The position numbers and the translations under genes were made by a program. Positions 23,178 through 34,490 of a stretch of DNA of 64,000 nucleotides are shown in pieces. The stretch comes from Nelumbo lutea (lineage: Eukaryota > Streptophyta > Magnoliopsida > Proteales > Nelumbonaceae), in the NCBI GenBank assembly GCA_022828595.1, contig JAKGHH010000001.1:135799017-135863016 (forward strand), read 5' to 3'. The notes below the pieces were generated by a model. The model did no database searches, was not told the origin of the DNA, and was given only the letters and a program-made list of their open reading frames with translations. The first letter of the stretch is position 1, and every line of letters starts with the position of its first letter.

Positions 23178-24907
23178 AAAATTTTATTAATTCTCATTAC
23201 CTTTGCAAGAATTTTATTTGGACATATCATTATATTAATAAACCATAATAAATGTGATAAATAAGATTAATTTTTATAGATGTAGAAATATAAAAAATTG
23301 CAAAAAAAATTGAAAATATATTATATACTACCATCATCACAAAATTTGTTACATGCAAAGCACTACACAAATACTAGTGAAAAGAAAAGGGTGGAGGTGG
23401 TGTGGGGAGCTCTTTAGCTAAATTGAGGACTTGACTGTGTATTTCTTGGATCATGGACGTGAATTGCTATTAAACCTTTTACACAATCATGGCCATGAGT
23501 AGGGCTAGGGCTATTACCAAGTCAGTATTGGCCTAGTTAGTGCTAGTTGCAATTTGCAAAAAAGGAGAGAGGGGGTTGTTTAGATTGATGTAGGTGTGGG
23601 ACTTCGTGGATTAGCAGGTAGGTCTTTATCGTTTTGATTGTTTGAGTTGCACTCCGTGGCTTCTGCGATAGCTTCAAGGCCTCAAAGAAAGTGATGAATA
23701 CCCTTTTGGCACTAATTTATCTCTACAGCTGATCTCCCTAGTGGATATAATCCCATGTAGGATGGATTGAAATGGTGGTGGGCCCACATAGGGTGGTTTG
23801 TTTCCTCTAGAGAATTTATGAGGTTAGCCTGAACCACCAAAACTATTATTAGGTACTAGTAATCGAAGTAAATATACAGGAGTAAAATTTATTGATTAGG
23901 ACTAGTGCATACAAGAAGAGATGGTTGATTATTGCTTGGTCAGTGTGTGCTGTGCATTTAAGGTGTAAGAGGGTGGAAATTCGCCTTGGCGTAGACCCGG
24001 TTTAGTCCACCATGAACCAAAAATGAATCAGTCCAGTCCAATAATCAAACCAAGAAAATTCCAGAAAATCTTTCATTTAGGAAAAGGGAAATTATATAAA
24101 CACTTAATCCTGAATTAGGGAGACCTCTCTCTCTCTCTCTCTCCCTTTCTCCCTCTTTCACCGCTTCTCTTCTCCACCACTGGAAAATTGTCTGAACTAT
24201 GTCTGTTTTGATCCCTCTCAAGGGGAGTACAAAGAGCCGCCTGTGTCAGGTTCCAGCCACACTCCCTTTCTTCCCCTACTGATTCACTCCATTGCCATTC
24301 CTTGGACTTTTGGAGATCCGACTGTCAACGCCTTGATGACACTCTTACTTTCCAAAGTTTCAAAGCTTCTAAGACTCAGTGATAAGTGTAGGTAGAGTAT
24401 AGGCTTAAGCCAAGATTATAATGTTTCCCTTTGATTGGTAGTGGGGGTACTTGTAGGCTATTGAGCAACTGAAGTTGATGGGGTTGACTATCTTTCTTGA
24501 TGTTATTTCTATTAGCCCACTGTTAGAATAGTTTGGCTATGGTAAGGGCTACCGCATTGATTAAGTTAAAACTACTACACTATTAACCCATAGGATGTGA
24601 TTATAAGAGGTCAAAAGTTACTTTATATCACTTTCCCAAAATACACTAACATCGAGTGTGAGAATGTGTTGTTATACTCAACAACAACTGGCTTTGTCAG
24701 TTAATGATGGTAGCTAGCCCCTTGAAACATGCATATGTTAAAGGCAAGGGTGTTAGATGTCCAATATGTGTTTTGCCTGTTTCTCAAGTCCATTAAGTGT
24801 ATGGATTGTTCACTATCATGTGCAACATTTAGGGAGTGCCTCCTTGACCCCCAAATTACAATCTCATTATTATTCCAGGTCGAGGGAAATACAGACTTAC
24901 TATGAAA
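23178..24907. other. No gene recognised
   Basis: AT-rich just after the LINE. A short CT microsatellite lies at 24125-24143 followed by pyrimidine-rich sequence. No supported coding region. Confidence 0.5.
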
Positions 24908-24912
24908 GTTAG

Positions 24913-25576
24913 TGATGAAGGGTGATTTGGCATGACCTAGTAAGAAGAGGTCATGTGGACGCGATCTACTCGAGGGGTGACAACTCAACCAAAGGAACCC
25001 AGTCCGCAACAATTAGAGCTCGGGTATTCAGTCACCTCGGCCCAAAACCATCTTGACGTAAAGGCACCTTGACACCTAATCTAGTTCGGGGCTAAAGAAT
25101 TGAAGTATCAGTTCGGAGCTAAAGAGCCGAAGCGCCACATAATCGACTCCAGAAGCCTCCCCAACGGACCCCGAATTTCTCGAGATCACGACAGGACTCA
25201 TCCTCACTCTGCCCGAATCAGAGGAAAACGATAAACCTTATCAACTGACACATTACTCTCCTTCAAAAACGGAACAAATCTTATCTACGCAGCCCAGAGA
25301 TCCCGGAGCTTTTTCGTAAGATCCACAACTACTCCACTATATAAGGACATCAAACCCCAAGGCAAAGGTACGCACGATTATTTACTCACTAGCACTCAAG
25401 CATTCAAGTATTCAGCTCACATCCATAATATAGTATTGACTTAAGCATTGGAGCGACCTCGCTGGGTTAGCCACCCCAGGTTCTCTGCTCTATTATCTTG
25501 CAGCTTGGTCCAGCTTGCCACGCAATTGGTGTTCGGATCATCTTCCAGCTAGGAGTATCCAGCTCGCGCACCATCA
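24913..25576 (+). repeat. Solo Tat-family LTR (664 bp)
   Basis: Starts TGATGAAGGGTGATTTGGC and ends CACCATCA. It contains a TATATAAG box at 25338-25345 and a core that aligns with the LTRs at 37.6-49.3 kb and 62.3 kb. No primer site or polypurine tract flanks it. Flanking pentamers are GTTAG (24908-24912) and GGTAG (25577-25581), a one-mismatch target duplication. It is most likely the product of LTR-LTR recombination. Confidence 0.75.
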
Positions 25577-25744
25577 GGTAGGAAATCCACTTAGGCTCTC
25601 CCAAGGTTTGGCCGTTTGGGTTTAGTTTGACCTAAAGAGGATTGGTTTAAGATGGTATGTCAAGCATTATCTTGGAGGGTTGACAATAGTCATCTCTTGA
25701 CTTAGAGTCATAGTATTGAATTTTGGAGTGGGCCATCTGAAATG

Positions 25745-27165
25745 AAGATGGCGAAGGTGGCCTAATTTGGTACTTCTGGTTCTGGTATTAGTTGGTCCCT
25801 TGATCATTTGAGATTCCACAAGCTGCTTCTTTCCTGGAAGAATATAACCAGAAACCACATTAAAGACCTCAAAGATAACAAGCCATCGGTTACTGAAGAA
25901 TTTATGAGGGGGGTTCCCTTGACCCGGAGTAGTTTAGTTCGTGAGTACAGACATTTTTCAAGTGGAAGTATTTACAGAAGCAGTAGTTATTCATTTACTT
26001 ATGGGAGAAATATAAAGCAGCTAGTCCAAAACAGCAAAGACAGTTTATGCTGCACGATCATACATCATCAGTTTTCAGTTATTTGAATTCAAATTATGAT
26101 AATTCTTCATCTTTTCCTACAGACATCACTCTTTCACACAATTACCCTTCTTGGTTAGGAGCTTTGTCACATCATGTTTCTTCTTCTTATGATTCATCAA
26201 AAGAAATGTTTTCTCTCTTGTGGTTTTGAGCCTCATGGTGGCCAAGTGATTTTGGATGGCGATGGAGGATATCATGCTTCTAGATATGCTTCCATGCTCA
26301 AAGCTCTACAAGAAATACCTCTCCATGGTGTTCCCAAAGATATACTTATCAGTTATCTCTTCAGGGTATTGATCACAATTCAGTGCAAATGATCAGGAGT
26401 CATCTGCTCCTTTCTGACCATCATTTCATTTTACTCCAAGTGTATCAACCCCTGGAAGCCAAGAGCAACTTGTTTTGGTCAAGGTGGTCCAGAATACAAC
26501 CGATCAAGTCACAAATGGTGATCCTGGTTTAACTAGGGCCGGCATTCCAGTATATAATGCCGATAAACTATGTTTTCTCTTAACCAGCAGTCTTATCAGA
26601 GTGTATTGAAAAAGAATATATACAGTCATGGAATAGGTTTACATATGATTGCAACAGAAACCACAAGAGCTTCTGTGGCTGCTAAGTAAAATGGAAGTAC
26701 CATGCCCAAAAAAGAGAAGCCCCTGGCCTCTAGTCTTTCTGTGGATGTTGAAAATTGTAATAAACTGGCTCATGATGGTAATTTCCAGGCATCAGCCAGA
26801 GGGAAGTAGGCATAAAGAGTCAAGAACAGAAAGGGATAGAGAGAACGATGAAGCGGATCTTTATCATAACCCCAAATGGAAAGCAGATGAAACTAGGATA
26901 AACAATGAGTCAAAAGCACTTAAGCTTTTCCATACTGGTCTTATGGATTTTGTGAAAGAATTGGCAAAATTTTAGCATGAAGGCCAATCGAGCAAGGATG
27001 CACAGAAAACTATTGTAAAAAAAAAAAGAGACACAGTTGATAAGATCCTTGGCACATTACAGCCACATCAATTTCCAAATACCATGGAATCTATTAACCA
27101 ATATGTATCATTTTCATGTCCTAATATTGCAAAACTTGTTGAGGCAAGCTTCTGGATTTTATAGA
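25745..27165 (+). pseudogene. CCCH zinc-finger protein gene copy (C3H38/C3H55-like), decayed
   Basis: Only the part downstream of the zinc fingers is present. Recognisable blocks are NITRNHIKDLKDNKPSVTEEF (shortened homology near 25840), EPHGGQVILDGDGGYHASRY (about 26230), DRENDEADLYHNPK (about 26835) and the conserved C-terminal domain. That domain reads ALKLFHTGLMDFVKEL, KDAQKTIVKK, ILGTLQPHQFPNTMESINQY (about 26910-27110). Frameshifts and a stop after KELAKF break it. The blocks run together without clear introns, so a retrocopy is possible, but no poly-A or target duplication was found. In intact relatives the family is nuclear and RNA-associated; the identification rests on remembered family motifs. 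Confidence 0.6.
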
Positions 27166-27189
27166 TGATGTTTAGACTATTGGTTTGGA

Positions 27190-27983
27190 GGTACTTTAAC
27201 CTTGAATACAATTGAACATGTGCTCTGCATTTGACATTCTCTTGTTTCATTTGCAAGATTGTGTTGCTATGGCTGGCAAATCTTGAATTTTCTGTGGCCT
27301 AATGATTGTGGTCTTGTAACTTGAAGTTAGTATGTTTTTGAGGCTGTCTTGGTTTTCAAAATCTATAGCTAAATCTGAGATTTATTTGGTATGTTATGGA
27401 TTTGCTTGTGAAATTCCATGTTATACTTAAGGTAAAATTGTCGGATTTCATGTTTGTTGTTGATGCAAGGTAGAATTGTGATGTAGAAAAAAAATGCAAC
27501 CTTTATATATGCATGAGATAAAATGTATTTGTTGAGGCAGTGGGGACTGGGGAGACCTTGAAGACATAGTGATATTTTAATTATTAATTGTTGAGGCAGT
27601 GGAGATACCCTGAAGACCTTGAAGGCTTGTTGAGGCAGTGTTCTTCTGTAGCACAACATCCATGCTTATGAAATGCTGTATTCTGGAATTACTTTTGATT
27701 GGTGACCGTCAATGCAAGTGTTAAAACCATCTGAGACCTAAAACCTGATCCAAGTTGACTAGACTTTTATAAAGACAGAACCAGAAGAAGGGTTGCTCAT
27801 ATTGGAAGAATTTACACGATTCATCTAATACAATTATTGTGGTCTATACAGAAAGTTTTAACTTGTATTATCTGTTTCATTTGTGGATTTGGTAAAGTGA
27901 ACTTGCATAATTTGTTAAATGCTTGGTTTTCATTGATCTTCTTGGTTCAACTATCACCTTCAAAAAGAAGGCGACTCCCCAAA
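27190..27983. other. No gene recognised
   Basis: A TTGTTGAGGCAGTG motif recurs three times at about 27531-27640 with CCTTGAAG nearby, a small local duplication. Otherwise unremarkable. Confidence 0.45.
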
Positions 27984-28214
27984 TCACAACAGTCTTAAAC
28001 ATGCCCAAAACAAAGTTTCCTTGTTAACTCCTTGCGTTGCTAAGGCATCAGCCAAGCCATTTGCTGACCTTCTAGTCCATTTGAATTGTACTCTAAGCTC
28101 CCTTTTTAGGTTTATAGCTTCCCTTACAATTTGTCTAAGGGACCAAGTGCCTAATCTATTTGTTTGCATCCATCTTATTACCAACTGATATTTTTGTTCA
28201 GTAGAAGGTTTCAA
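27984..28214 (-). pseudogene. LINE RNase H C-terminal fragment
   Basis: The minus strand encodes SLRQIVREAINLKRELRVQF, then WTRRSANGLADALATQG. This is the end of a plant LINE-type RNase H (conserved R-x-A-N-x-x-A-D-x-L-A). It stops abruptly on the 5' side and has no A tail, so it is a scrap of a second LINE, on the opposite strand to the 16-23 kb one. Confidence 0.65.
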
Positions 28215-28469
28215 GCGAGGAAAGGCACTTGGAAACCAGTGAGACCATCAAACTCAATCCTCCCTTATGTATGACTTATTTGTGATGCATCATCAATATG
28301 TTCATTCTCAATTCACTGTCCCAACTATATAAACTTGACATTACTGATGAATTTTACCATGTATCAAGGTGAGGGAACCTTCTGATAGAATACATATGTA
28401 TTGTTTATGGATGTACTTTCTATTAGACTAACCCCATATGAGGACTTTGGTATCCCACACAATTGCAGG

Positions 28470-28932
28470 TTTTGTGGAGTAAGAATCCTGTTCAAATCGG
28501 GCCATTTGCTCATATTATGCTGTTATCATATAATGCTCAGGGGACGTTGACATACAGATATTTACCAATAGAAGTTAATGCATACTTGCATAGGCAGAAC
28601 AATTTAGGCCCTGTTTGGTTGAGTAGAATCGCAATCCCATTCCCATTCCTACTGGAGTGGCAATTCCCCATTTGAGGGTATGGCCATTCCCTGCCTCTCC
28701 CTTGGGAATTAAATTCCACTCCTGTCTGAATCAAACAGGCTATGAGAATAGACTATTCCAATTCTGATTCCAATTCGGATTCCAGATGCAAACCAAACGG
28801 ACTCTTAATGTTGCCAATAGGTCCCAAGATCTTCAAACAGCATGGTTAATGCCTCAGCCAGCCAGGGAGGGGGAGCTTGATGTGACGGATACAGTGTATG
28901 CTGGTCTACAGATACATGTTAAAATGTAAAAA
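28470..28932 (+). other. Exon-like open reading frame interrupted by a MITE
   Basis: After TTGCAG at 28465-28470, which would serve as a 3' splice site, an open frame reads VLWSKNPVQIGPFAHIMLLS and on to VNAYLHRQNNL at 28606, where a Tourist-like MITE is inserted. Removing the MITE and one TTA leaves the frame continuing for a further 14 codons, ending KIFKQHG. I do not recognise the protein. It could be chance or a fragment of an unannotated gene. Confidence 0.3.
28607..28804 (+). mobile_element. Tourist-like MITE (PIF/Harbinger), 198 bp
   Basis: Terminal inverted repeats GGCCCTGTTTGGTT and AACCAAACGGACTC match at 11 of 14 positions. TTA flanks both sides (28604-28606, 28805-28807), the hallmark 3-bp duplication. 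The interior is built of ATTCC/GGAAT-rich sequence with no coding capacity. Confidence 0.8.
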
Positions 28933-29575
28933 GGTAAACTTGTTCATTTTTTATATAAATTACTAAACTTTTTGATTGTTACCGGTAAGCTAAGTAGATT
29001 TGTGAAAATGTGTTCTAGTCTAGAATGTGCAATATTTTTCATGTAATGTTTGTTTTTAATTTTTAATTATGTTCAAAATATCTTACTTCTTGGACTCCAT
29101 TAGAGTTTGTTATGTCTCTGTTGCAAGATCATAAGCTGTTTGTTTAACTTCCTCTTGTATATATGACGTTTGTGTTTCGCTGCTAAACATGCACAACATG
29201 TGCTTGATAGTTTGAACCACAGAATATTTTCATACAAAAGACAGGGGCCATATAATTATTTTTGGGGTCAAAATTATCAAACTAAATGCTGCATATGCCA
29301 ACAAGCCACCTATTGATCACAAAATCAGGAGAATTAGCTTCTGTTAGTTTCTGTAATCCATGATCATCCGCAAAAAATAACCTCTCGTATTCTGCATTGA
29401 TGATTGCCACATTTACTGGATTAATACCTCTTCTGGAATTGTAGATTTTTTTTTTTTTTTAAATCTCCTAGACCCTAGAAACAGCAACAGAGCAACCATC
29501 TGGTGGTATTTGGTCAAAGGCCTACTGCTGCAAAGCCTGGCTCAGTCGGATAAATGAACAACCATAGAGAAGAAA
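28933..29575. other. No gene recognised
   Basis: AT-rich, with a T run at 29447-29461. Confidence 0.5.
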
Positions 29576-29583
29576 CTGCTTGT

Positions 29584-29997
29584 TAAGGCTGCAAAAGGAT
29601 CGGATTGGATTCAGTATAGGGTATATCCGATCCGATTTGATATGAAATCCAACCAATCCGAATCTGATGAGGATCCACTGACTTTTCAAGATTATGATTC
29701 AAATTCAAATTCAGATCTTATCAGTCCAGTCTAATCGGATTTGAATTGTAATAAAAAAACTTGATGATATAATATAAATAGTATATATAATATATATAGA
29801 GTATAGCATATAATATTCCATAATTAATGGATTGGATCAGATCGGATCATGATGGATTGGATCGGGTACATTTGAATTCAATCCATTAATTACACGAATT
29901 GCTTTTTCCGATGAGATCTGATTTGGTAAGATCAAGGGAGGTGTCCAAATCCGCTTTTAGTGGATCAAATTTTGATTCGACTTATTTTGCAGCCCTA
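29584..29997 (+). mobile_element. hAT-type MITE, 414 bp
   Basis: Ends TAAGGCTGCAAAA and TTTTGCAGCCCTA are inverted repeats. The flanking octamers CTGCTTGT (29576-29583) and CTGTTTGT (29998-30005) match at 7 of 8 bases, as expected of hAT. The interior is a palindrome-like mosaic of GGATCGGAT and AATCCAAT motifs around an AT-rich centre. Non-coding. Confidence 0.75.
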
Positions 29998-30005
29998 CTG
30001 TTTGT

Positions 30006-31298
30006 ACGTGGGCTTTACAGGTGTCCAGGAGGTAATGATCCCACTTTGGTCTTAACTGGCAGCCTCGCATTGCTTCTTGCTAGGGAGATTCCTCAAAGAG
30101 ATTGTTATTGCCATGCATCATTATATGGCATGTATGTGTTGCAGGATAATGAATACACCCAACTACCCAAGAACAGAGAACAATTGGCAAATAGAGAAAT
30201 CATAGGACAAATGTAAAACAGAGAAACTCAAGAAATACAGAGAGTTACATAGTCCAACTTATAGTCTATGATATAGAAATACACTATAAAGCAGTAGTGA
30301 CTTACCTTCTCTCTTATGAAGCCCAGTCCCTAATACGCCCACAGCACCTTTACTCTGTTCAATTGCCTTACACACTCCTTCCTTTCTTTCTTTTCTTGAC
30401 TCTCAAGATATTAGATATAAGATATGTCTAGAAGCACACATAATAAGAAAACCCTAATTAGGTCTTGCTTGACATATATGAGAATCTGGGAAATTTCTTG
30501 ACTCTCGTATTTCTATAATACCAGTTTTTTATGCCCCCTTTTTTTATTCATGATATTCTGAACTTCTGCAACAAATAAACAAGAATCTCTCTCTCTAGTT
30601 GCATTTTTTTTTTAAACAATAATTTATAAAGCTTCGTACTATGTTATTTTAATATGCAAAATAGTCGTGCGATGCTGATATTGATATTGATGATGGCACG
30701 AAGAGAAGGATATACATAATACATTAGCATTGCATGTGTAGTCATTGCCTTTTCATGGATTCAATATAATCTGTGTATTTCAGTTGTCAGCAAAAGGGAA
30801 GGATTTCACGTGTTACCCTCTTGGTCTTTCACGTTGGACAGATTTCAGTTGCATGTGTAGTCTCTGCCCTTCTTTTGGAGGCATTTCATCAGTACTTTTA
30901 GTAGGTGGCATGTGGATGTTTTGAAGTTTGAAGGAACTGGTACTAAACTCTCTCTCTAGAAGTAGAGAAGAGAAACAATACCTGAAACTGTTAACAAAAC
31001 TGTACATCTTTTCATCTTATAAACACAAAGAGCTATCATATCCTTGTTACTTTGTTAGCAACTTAGCATGATGATTGTTGTAAATGGGCCCACCTCCAAG
31101 CACCACATGAGCATTGTGGGTCCTAGTGTTTTGCTCATTTTCTTTTCTACATATCAGACCTCACATGACTCAGCTCAAGTCCTTCCCTCTCAAGTCTCAA
31201 TTCCAACTGTTTTGGGGTCGGCTGTATAAATCCTATTCCTGTCCATCTATAGATTAATCAATCTCTGTCAAGAGCTGTGTTTCTTGTCAATTTTTTGG
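30006..31298. other. No gene recognised
   Basis: Open frames such as 29899-30216 overlap the MITE and show no family signature. Confidence 0.45.
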
Positions 31299-31421
31299 GG
31301 TGTTTATCAAATGTGTGTATCGTCCTGTTTTTTCAAAACAAAATAACTGCCACATCAGCAGGCATAATATGATTTTGCTGATGTGGCAGTTCTTTTTGCT
31401 TTGAAAAATCAAAATAACACC
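31299..31421. mobile_element. Hairpin MITE-like element
   Basis: A long imperfect inverted repeat: AACTGCCACATCAGCA (about 31346) faces TGCTGATGTGGCAGTT (about 31376). The pairing extends outward into TTTTTCAAA/TTTGAAAAA, leaving a loop of about 13 bases. Outer ends GGGTGTTTAT and ATAACACCC could be terminal repeats. Superfamily uncertain. Confidence 0.5.
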
Positions 31422-32850
31422 CTCATTATCACCATTTAGGTTCATATCTACTTTGTTCTTTTCTGTCTTTTCGCAACCTTTTTATTTATTTTAAAAACCC
31501 AATTTATTCCTTTTCATTTGCTTCACTCATTGATCTATTTGTGCATAAGGATTAAAAATTTTATACGTTTTTATCCAAATATGAGTATCGGTGCATATCG
31601 GTGTGGTCAATATTTAGTTTTTTATTTTTATAATGATCAAAGGGGTTGGGGAAGAGGGCTGGGATGGTTTAAACCTTTTTTAAAAATTCGTGTATTATTG
31701 TATCCAAATGTATCTGGACATATTGATACCAATATGATACACCCTGTATCAAATGTATCATATTGATATTTTAATCCCTACTGTACATAACTAAACCATT
31801 TTACTATTTTAGTTAACATTCCTTGGCCTCAAATGGAGGTAGTCTTAATATTCAATTTTTTTTTCATTCATCCATGCATTTTCATCTTAGCAACACTTTC
31901 TTTTTTCCAATATCTTTCTTAATTGTTTGAAACTCTATTCCATAAAAGCCATGCTGGTCAAATCAGTTTACATATTTATATTGTTCTAGCCTTTCATTCA
32001 GATTAAGCTTTGGTTTTATCAATTAATACCGTATCATGAACATACAGTCCACATCGTGATGAGACCTTTTTTTTCTTTTCTTTTTAATGTCTAGTTTGTT
32101 CATCCAAGATATGAAGCTAGGGATGACCTTTGGTGAAATCCATTGTTACTAGGAGATCTAACTTCTAATTCTCTTGGACGTTGGTTATTTTTTCATACAA
32201 ATGATACCAATATGTATCTTGAAATCTCCTTTTTCCTACTTCTAAATCCACCAATTGACTTTTCTAGTATCCCTATCATATGCTCTCTCTAAATTAATAA
32301 TTATCAAGGAGGAATCTCTTTTCTAATCTATAAACTTATCAATTTATATTTTAAAGTAGCTTTCATACTCAACTTCCTTAGAATATATCCAAAGAGGACC
32401 TTTTGATATCTTAATCAATTCCCTTAGCTTCTTTAATCATTTACCAAAGTTTTCATATTATTATTTATAAACTTAATCTCATTATAATCATTATAGTTTA
32501 TAGCTTTGTGTATATCATCTTAGCTATACACTTTTAAGTAGTTGGGACTCATAATCTTTTTTAACTTTTGGTTTTCCTTGAGTCTCTTTTAACTTCTAAG
32601 CTTTTAGTTTTACAAAAATTAGTGAAAGGGCATGTACCATACATGTGCGCAATTAAAAATAGAAGAATAATAAAAGATGAAAAGACATTTAGATTTTGAA
32701 TTTTTCTCATTATACTCTTTTAAATGTTTTAACATGGTTATTAGATTTAAAAACTAAAATATTTAGATTACCCCTTAAAAGCATGAACATTATATATTAT
32801 GTGATGCTGTACTATGGAAATATTTTGATCTAATTTTTCTGACTTGGATG
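31422..32850. other. AT-rich, no gene recognised
   Basis: 31550-31775 carries repeated ATATTGATA/TATCAAAT-type motifs that resemble sequence near 61400-61620, suggesting dispersed, decayed non-coding repeats. Confidence 0.4.
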
Positions 32851-33228
32851 TAGGAGTGTTAATGGAATTCGAAAATCCAATTTTGAATTCGAGATTCAAT
32901 ATAATCGATTCAAATGCGGATATGATCTGATTCTATTTGATTAATATCCGATTCGACCAATTATTTAATTTTATATAATATATAAAATATTTAAATGTTT
33001 TATATAGTTTATATGTATATATATAATAATTAAATTACATAAATAATTTATATATTTATGTAAATAAACTATTTATATATTTAAATATAAAATAATTAAT
33101 TGGTCAAATTTGAATATTAATTTTCAATATCTGTTAATATCAAATCGAATTCGGATATCAAATTTTCTAATCGGATTCAAATTCAGTATTGCTTGATTCA
33201 ATTCAAATTTGATCCATTTACATCCTCA
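32851..33228 (+). mobile_element. Probable hAT-like MITE
   Basis: Ends TAGGAGTGTTAATGGA and TCCATTTACATCCTCA are approximate inverted repeats. The interior mirrors itself (GAATTCG near the left, CGAATTC near the right) around an AT-rich centre, like the element at 29584. No clear target duplication was found. Confidence 0.5.
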
Positions 33229-34245
33229 TGTGAAGTCAAGGCAGGTATCAACATTATATTGTAATAAATATCTACATCTTCTATTTTGACCCCTATATTG
33301 TATTTTTATGTAGTACATGATGTTTAAATCACTTGTGAGAAACTTAATGTAAGACGTTTCATTGTAGTAATTAGTAAATCCCAAAGCTCCTTTTGTGTGA
33401 GGGGCTGGTTTATGTATAGGGTGCAGCTTTGCTCAAGAAATCTATGATTCAGTAGGGCTCCCCATGTTTCCCTGCCACGGTTTCCAGCAGAGCCCTTGTT
33501 TTATATTGAATGATTGAGAAAGAAGATGAAGCTTCCAGTGGCCAGAATCATTTGGGGAAAGCTCGAAAAGTAGCACGGTATAGAGCATAGTTTGTTTGAA
33601 AGTGGACGGATGACAAACTAGAAAAGTCTAACACCACCTAGATGGGGGGAGGGCCGGAGGGGGGTGGTTTGGGGTTTTAAAAGAATCTCACTTTTGGCCG
33701 ACTGAGAATTGGTTTCAAGTTTCAATACATTTTAGAAGCTACTGAGTTTGTGTTTTGAATTTTTGTTTGTGGCATATTTTGTGACACATTTGTGGAGAAA
33801 AACCTGAAAAGAAAATTTTATTGAGGTCTTGTATAAGGCCGAACCATGTTAATTCTCTTGATGTGCTCTGTTTTAGTTTCTCTATTTGCCAATTGATTTA
33901 TATGTTGGATTTGCCTCGTTCAGAAAAAGAGACATCTCTATGAATAAAGGTAATCCAATCTACTTTGTATCTTTTCTTGTGTTATCAATCCATCAATTAG
34001 TGTTGCAATTCTGCATACAGAAGATGACATCTCCTCACATGGGATTGCACAAGAAGACACGCAAAGGAATTATCCTTCTTTCCGTCTCTTAATATAGATG
34101 GATAAGAAGACATAAGAAAAAGGACTTATTCCCCATGAAGCATTGCTAAATCAGTCAATTCTGCTTCTTAAATTCTCCTTTTTTTTTTTTTTTTTTTCCT
34201 ACAGCATTCTAACTCTTGGCACCAAGCGCATTATATCAAGAAACA
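33229..34245. other. No gene recognised
   Basis: Contains a T run at 34180-34198 and short unremarkable frames. Confidence 0.45.
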
Positions 34246-34490
34246 ACATTAGAGAATAAAACCCTAATCATGGACCTCACCTAACAGTTTAAGCTTTTAA
34301 GTTGAATAATTCCTTGAGATAGTACTAGAGTTTGTTTGACGAAGTGTTTTCCACCTCATTTATAGTTAATTAAATTACAAGTATAGTTAATTAAATTACA
34401 AGATATGGATGTGACTGTGCTTGTCCACCCTTCAAGCCCGATGTATTTTTGTGCGAGGGAGCGTGTTAGAGAATAACAACCGAACCTCAC
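34246..34490 (+). mobile_element. TRIM/copia-like LTR remnant
   Basis: TTAGAGAATAAAACCCTAA begins at about 34250 and runs through a CACCTAACAGTTTAAGCTTT stretch to TTCCTTGAGATAG, followed by a degenerate primer-site-like GTACTAGAG. At 34452-34464 a purine-rich GTGCGAGGGAGCG precedes TGTTAGAGAATA, as if a second LTR starts there. That second copy diverges after about 12 bases. The layout is that of a miniature LTR element, much decayed. Confidence 0.4.
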
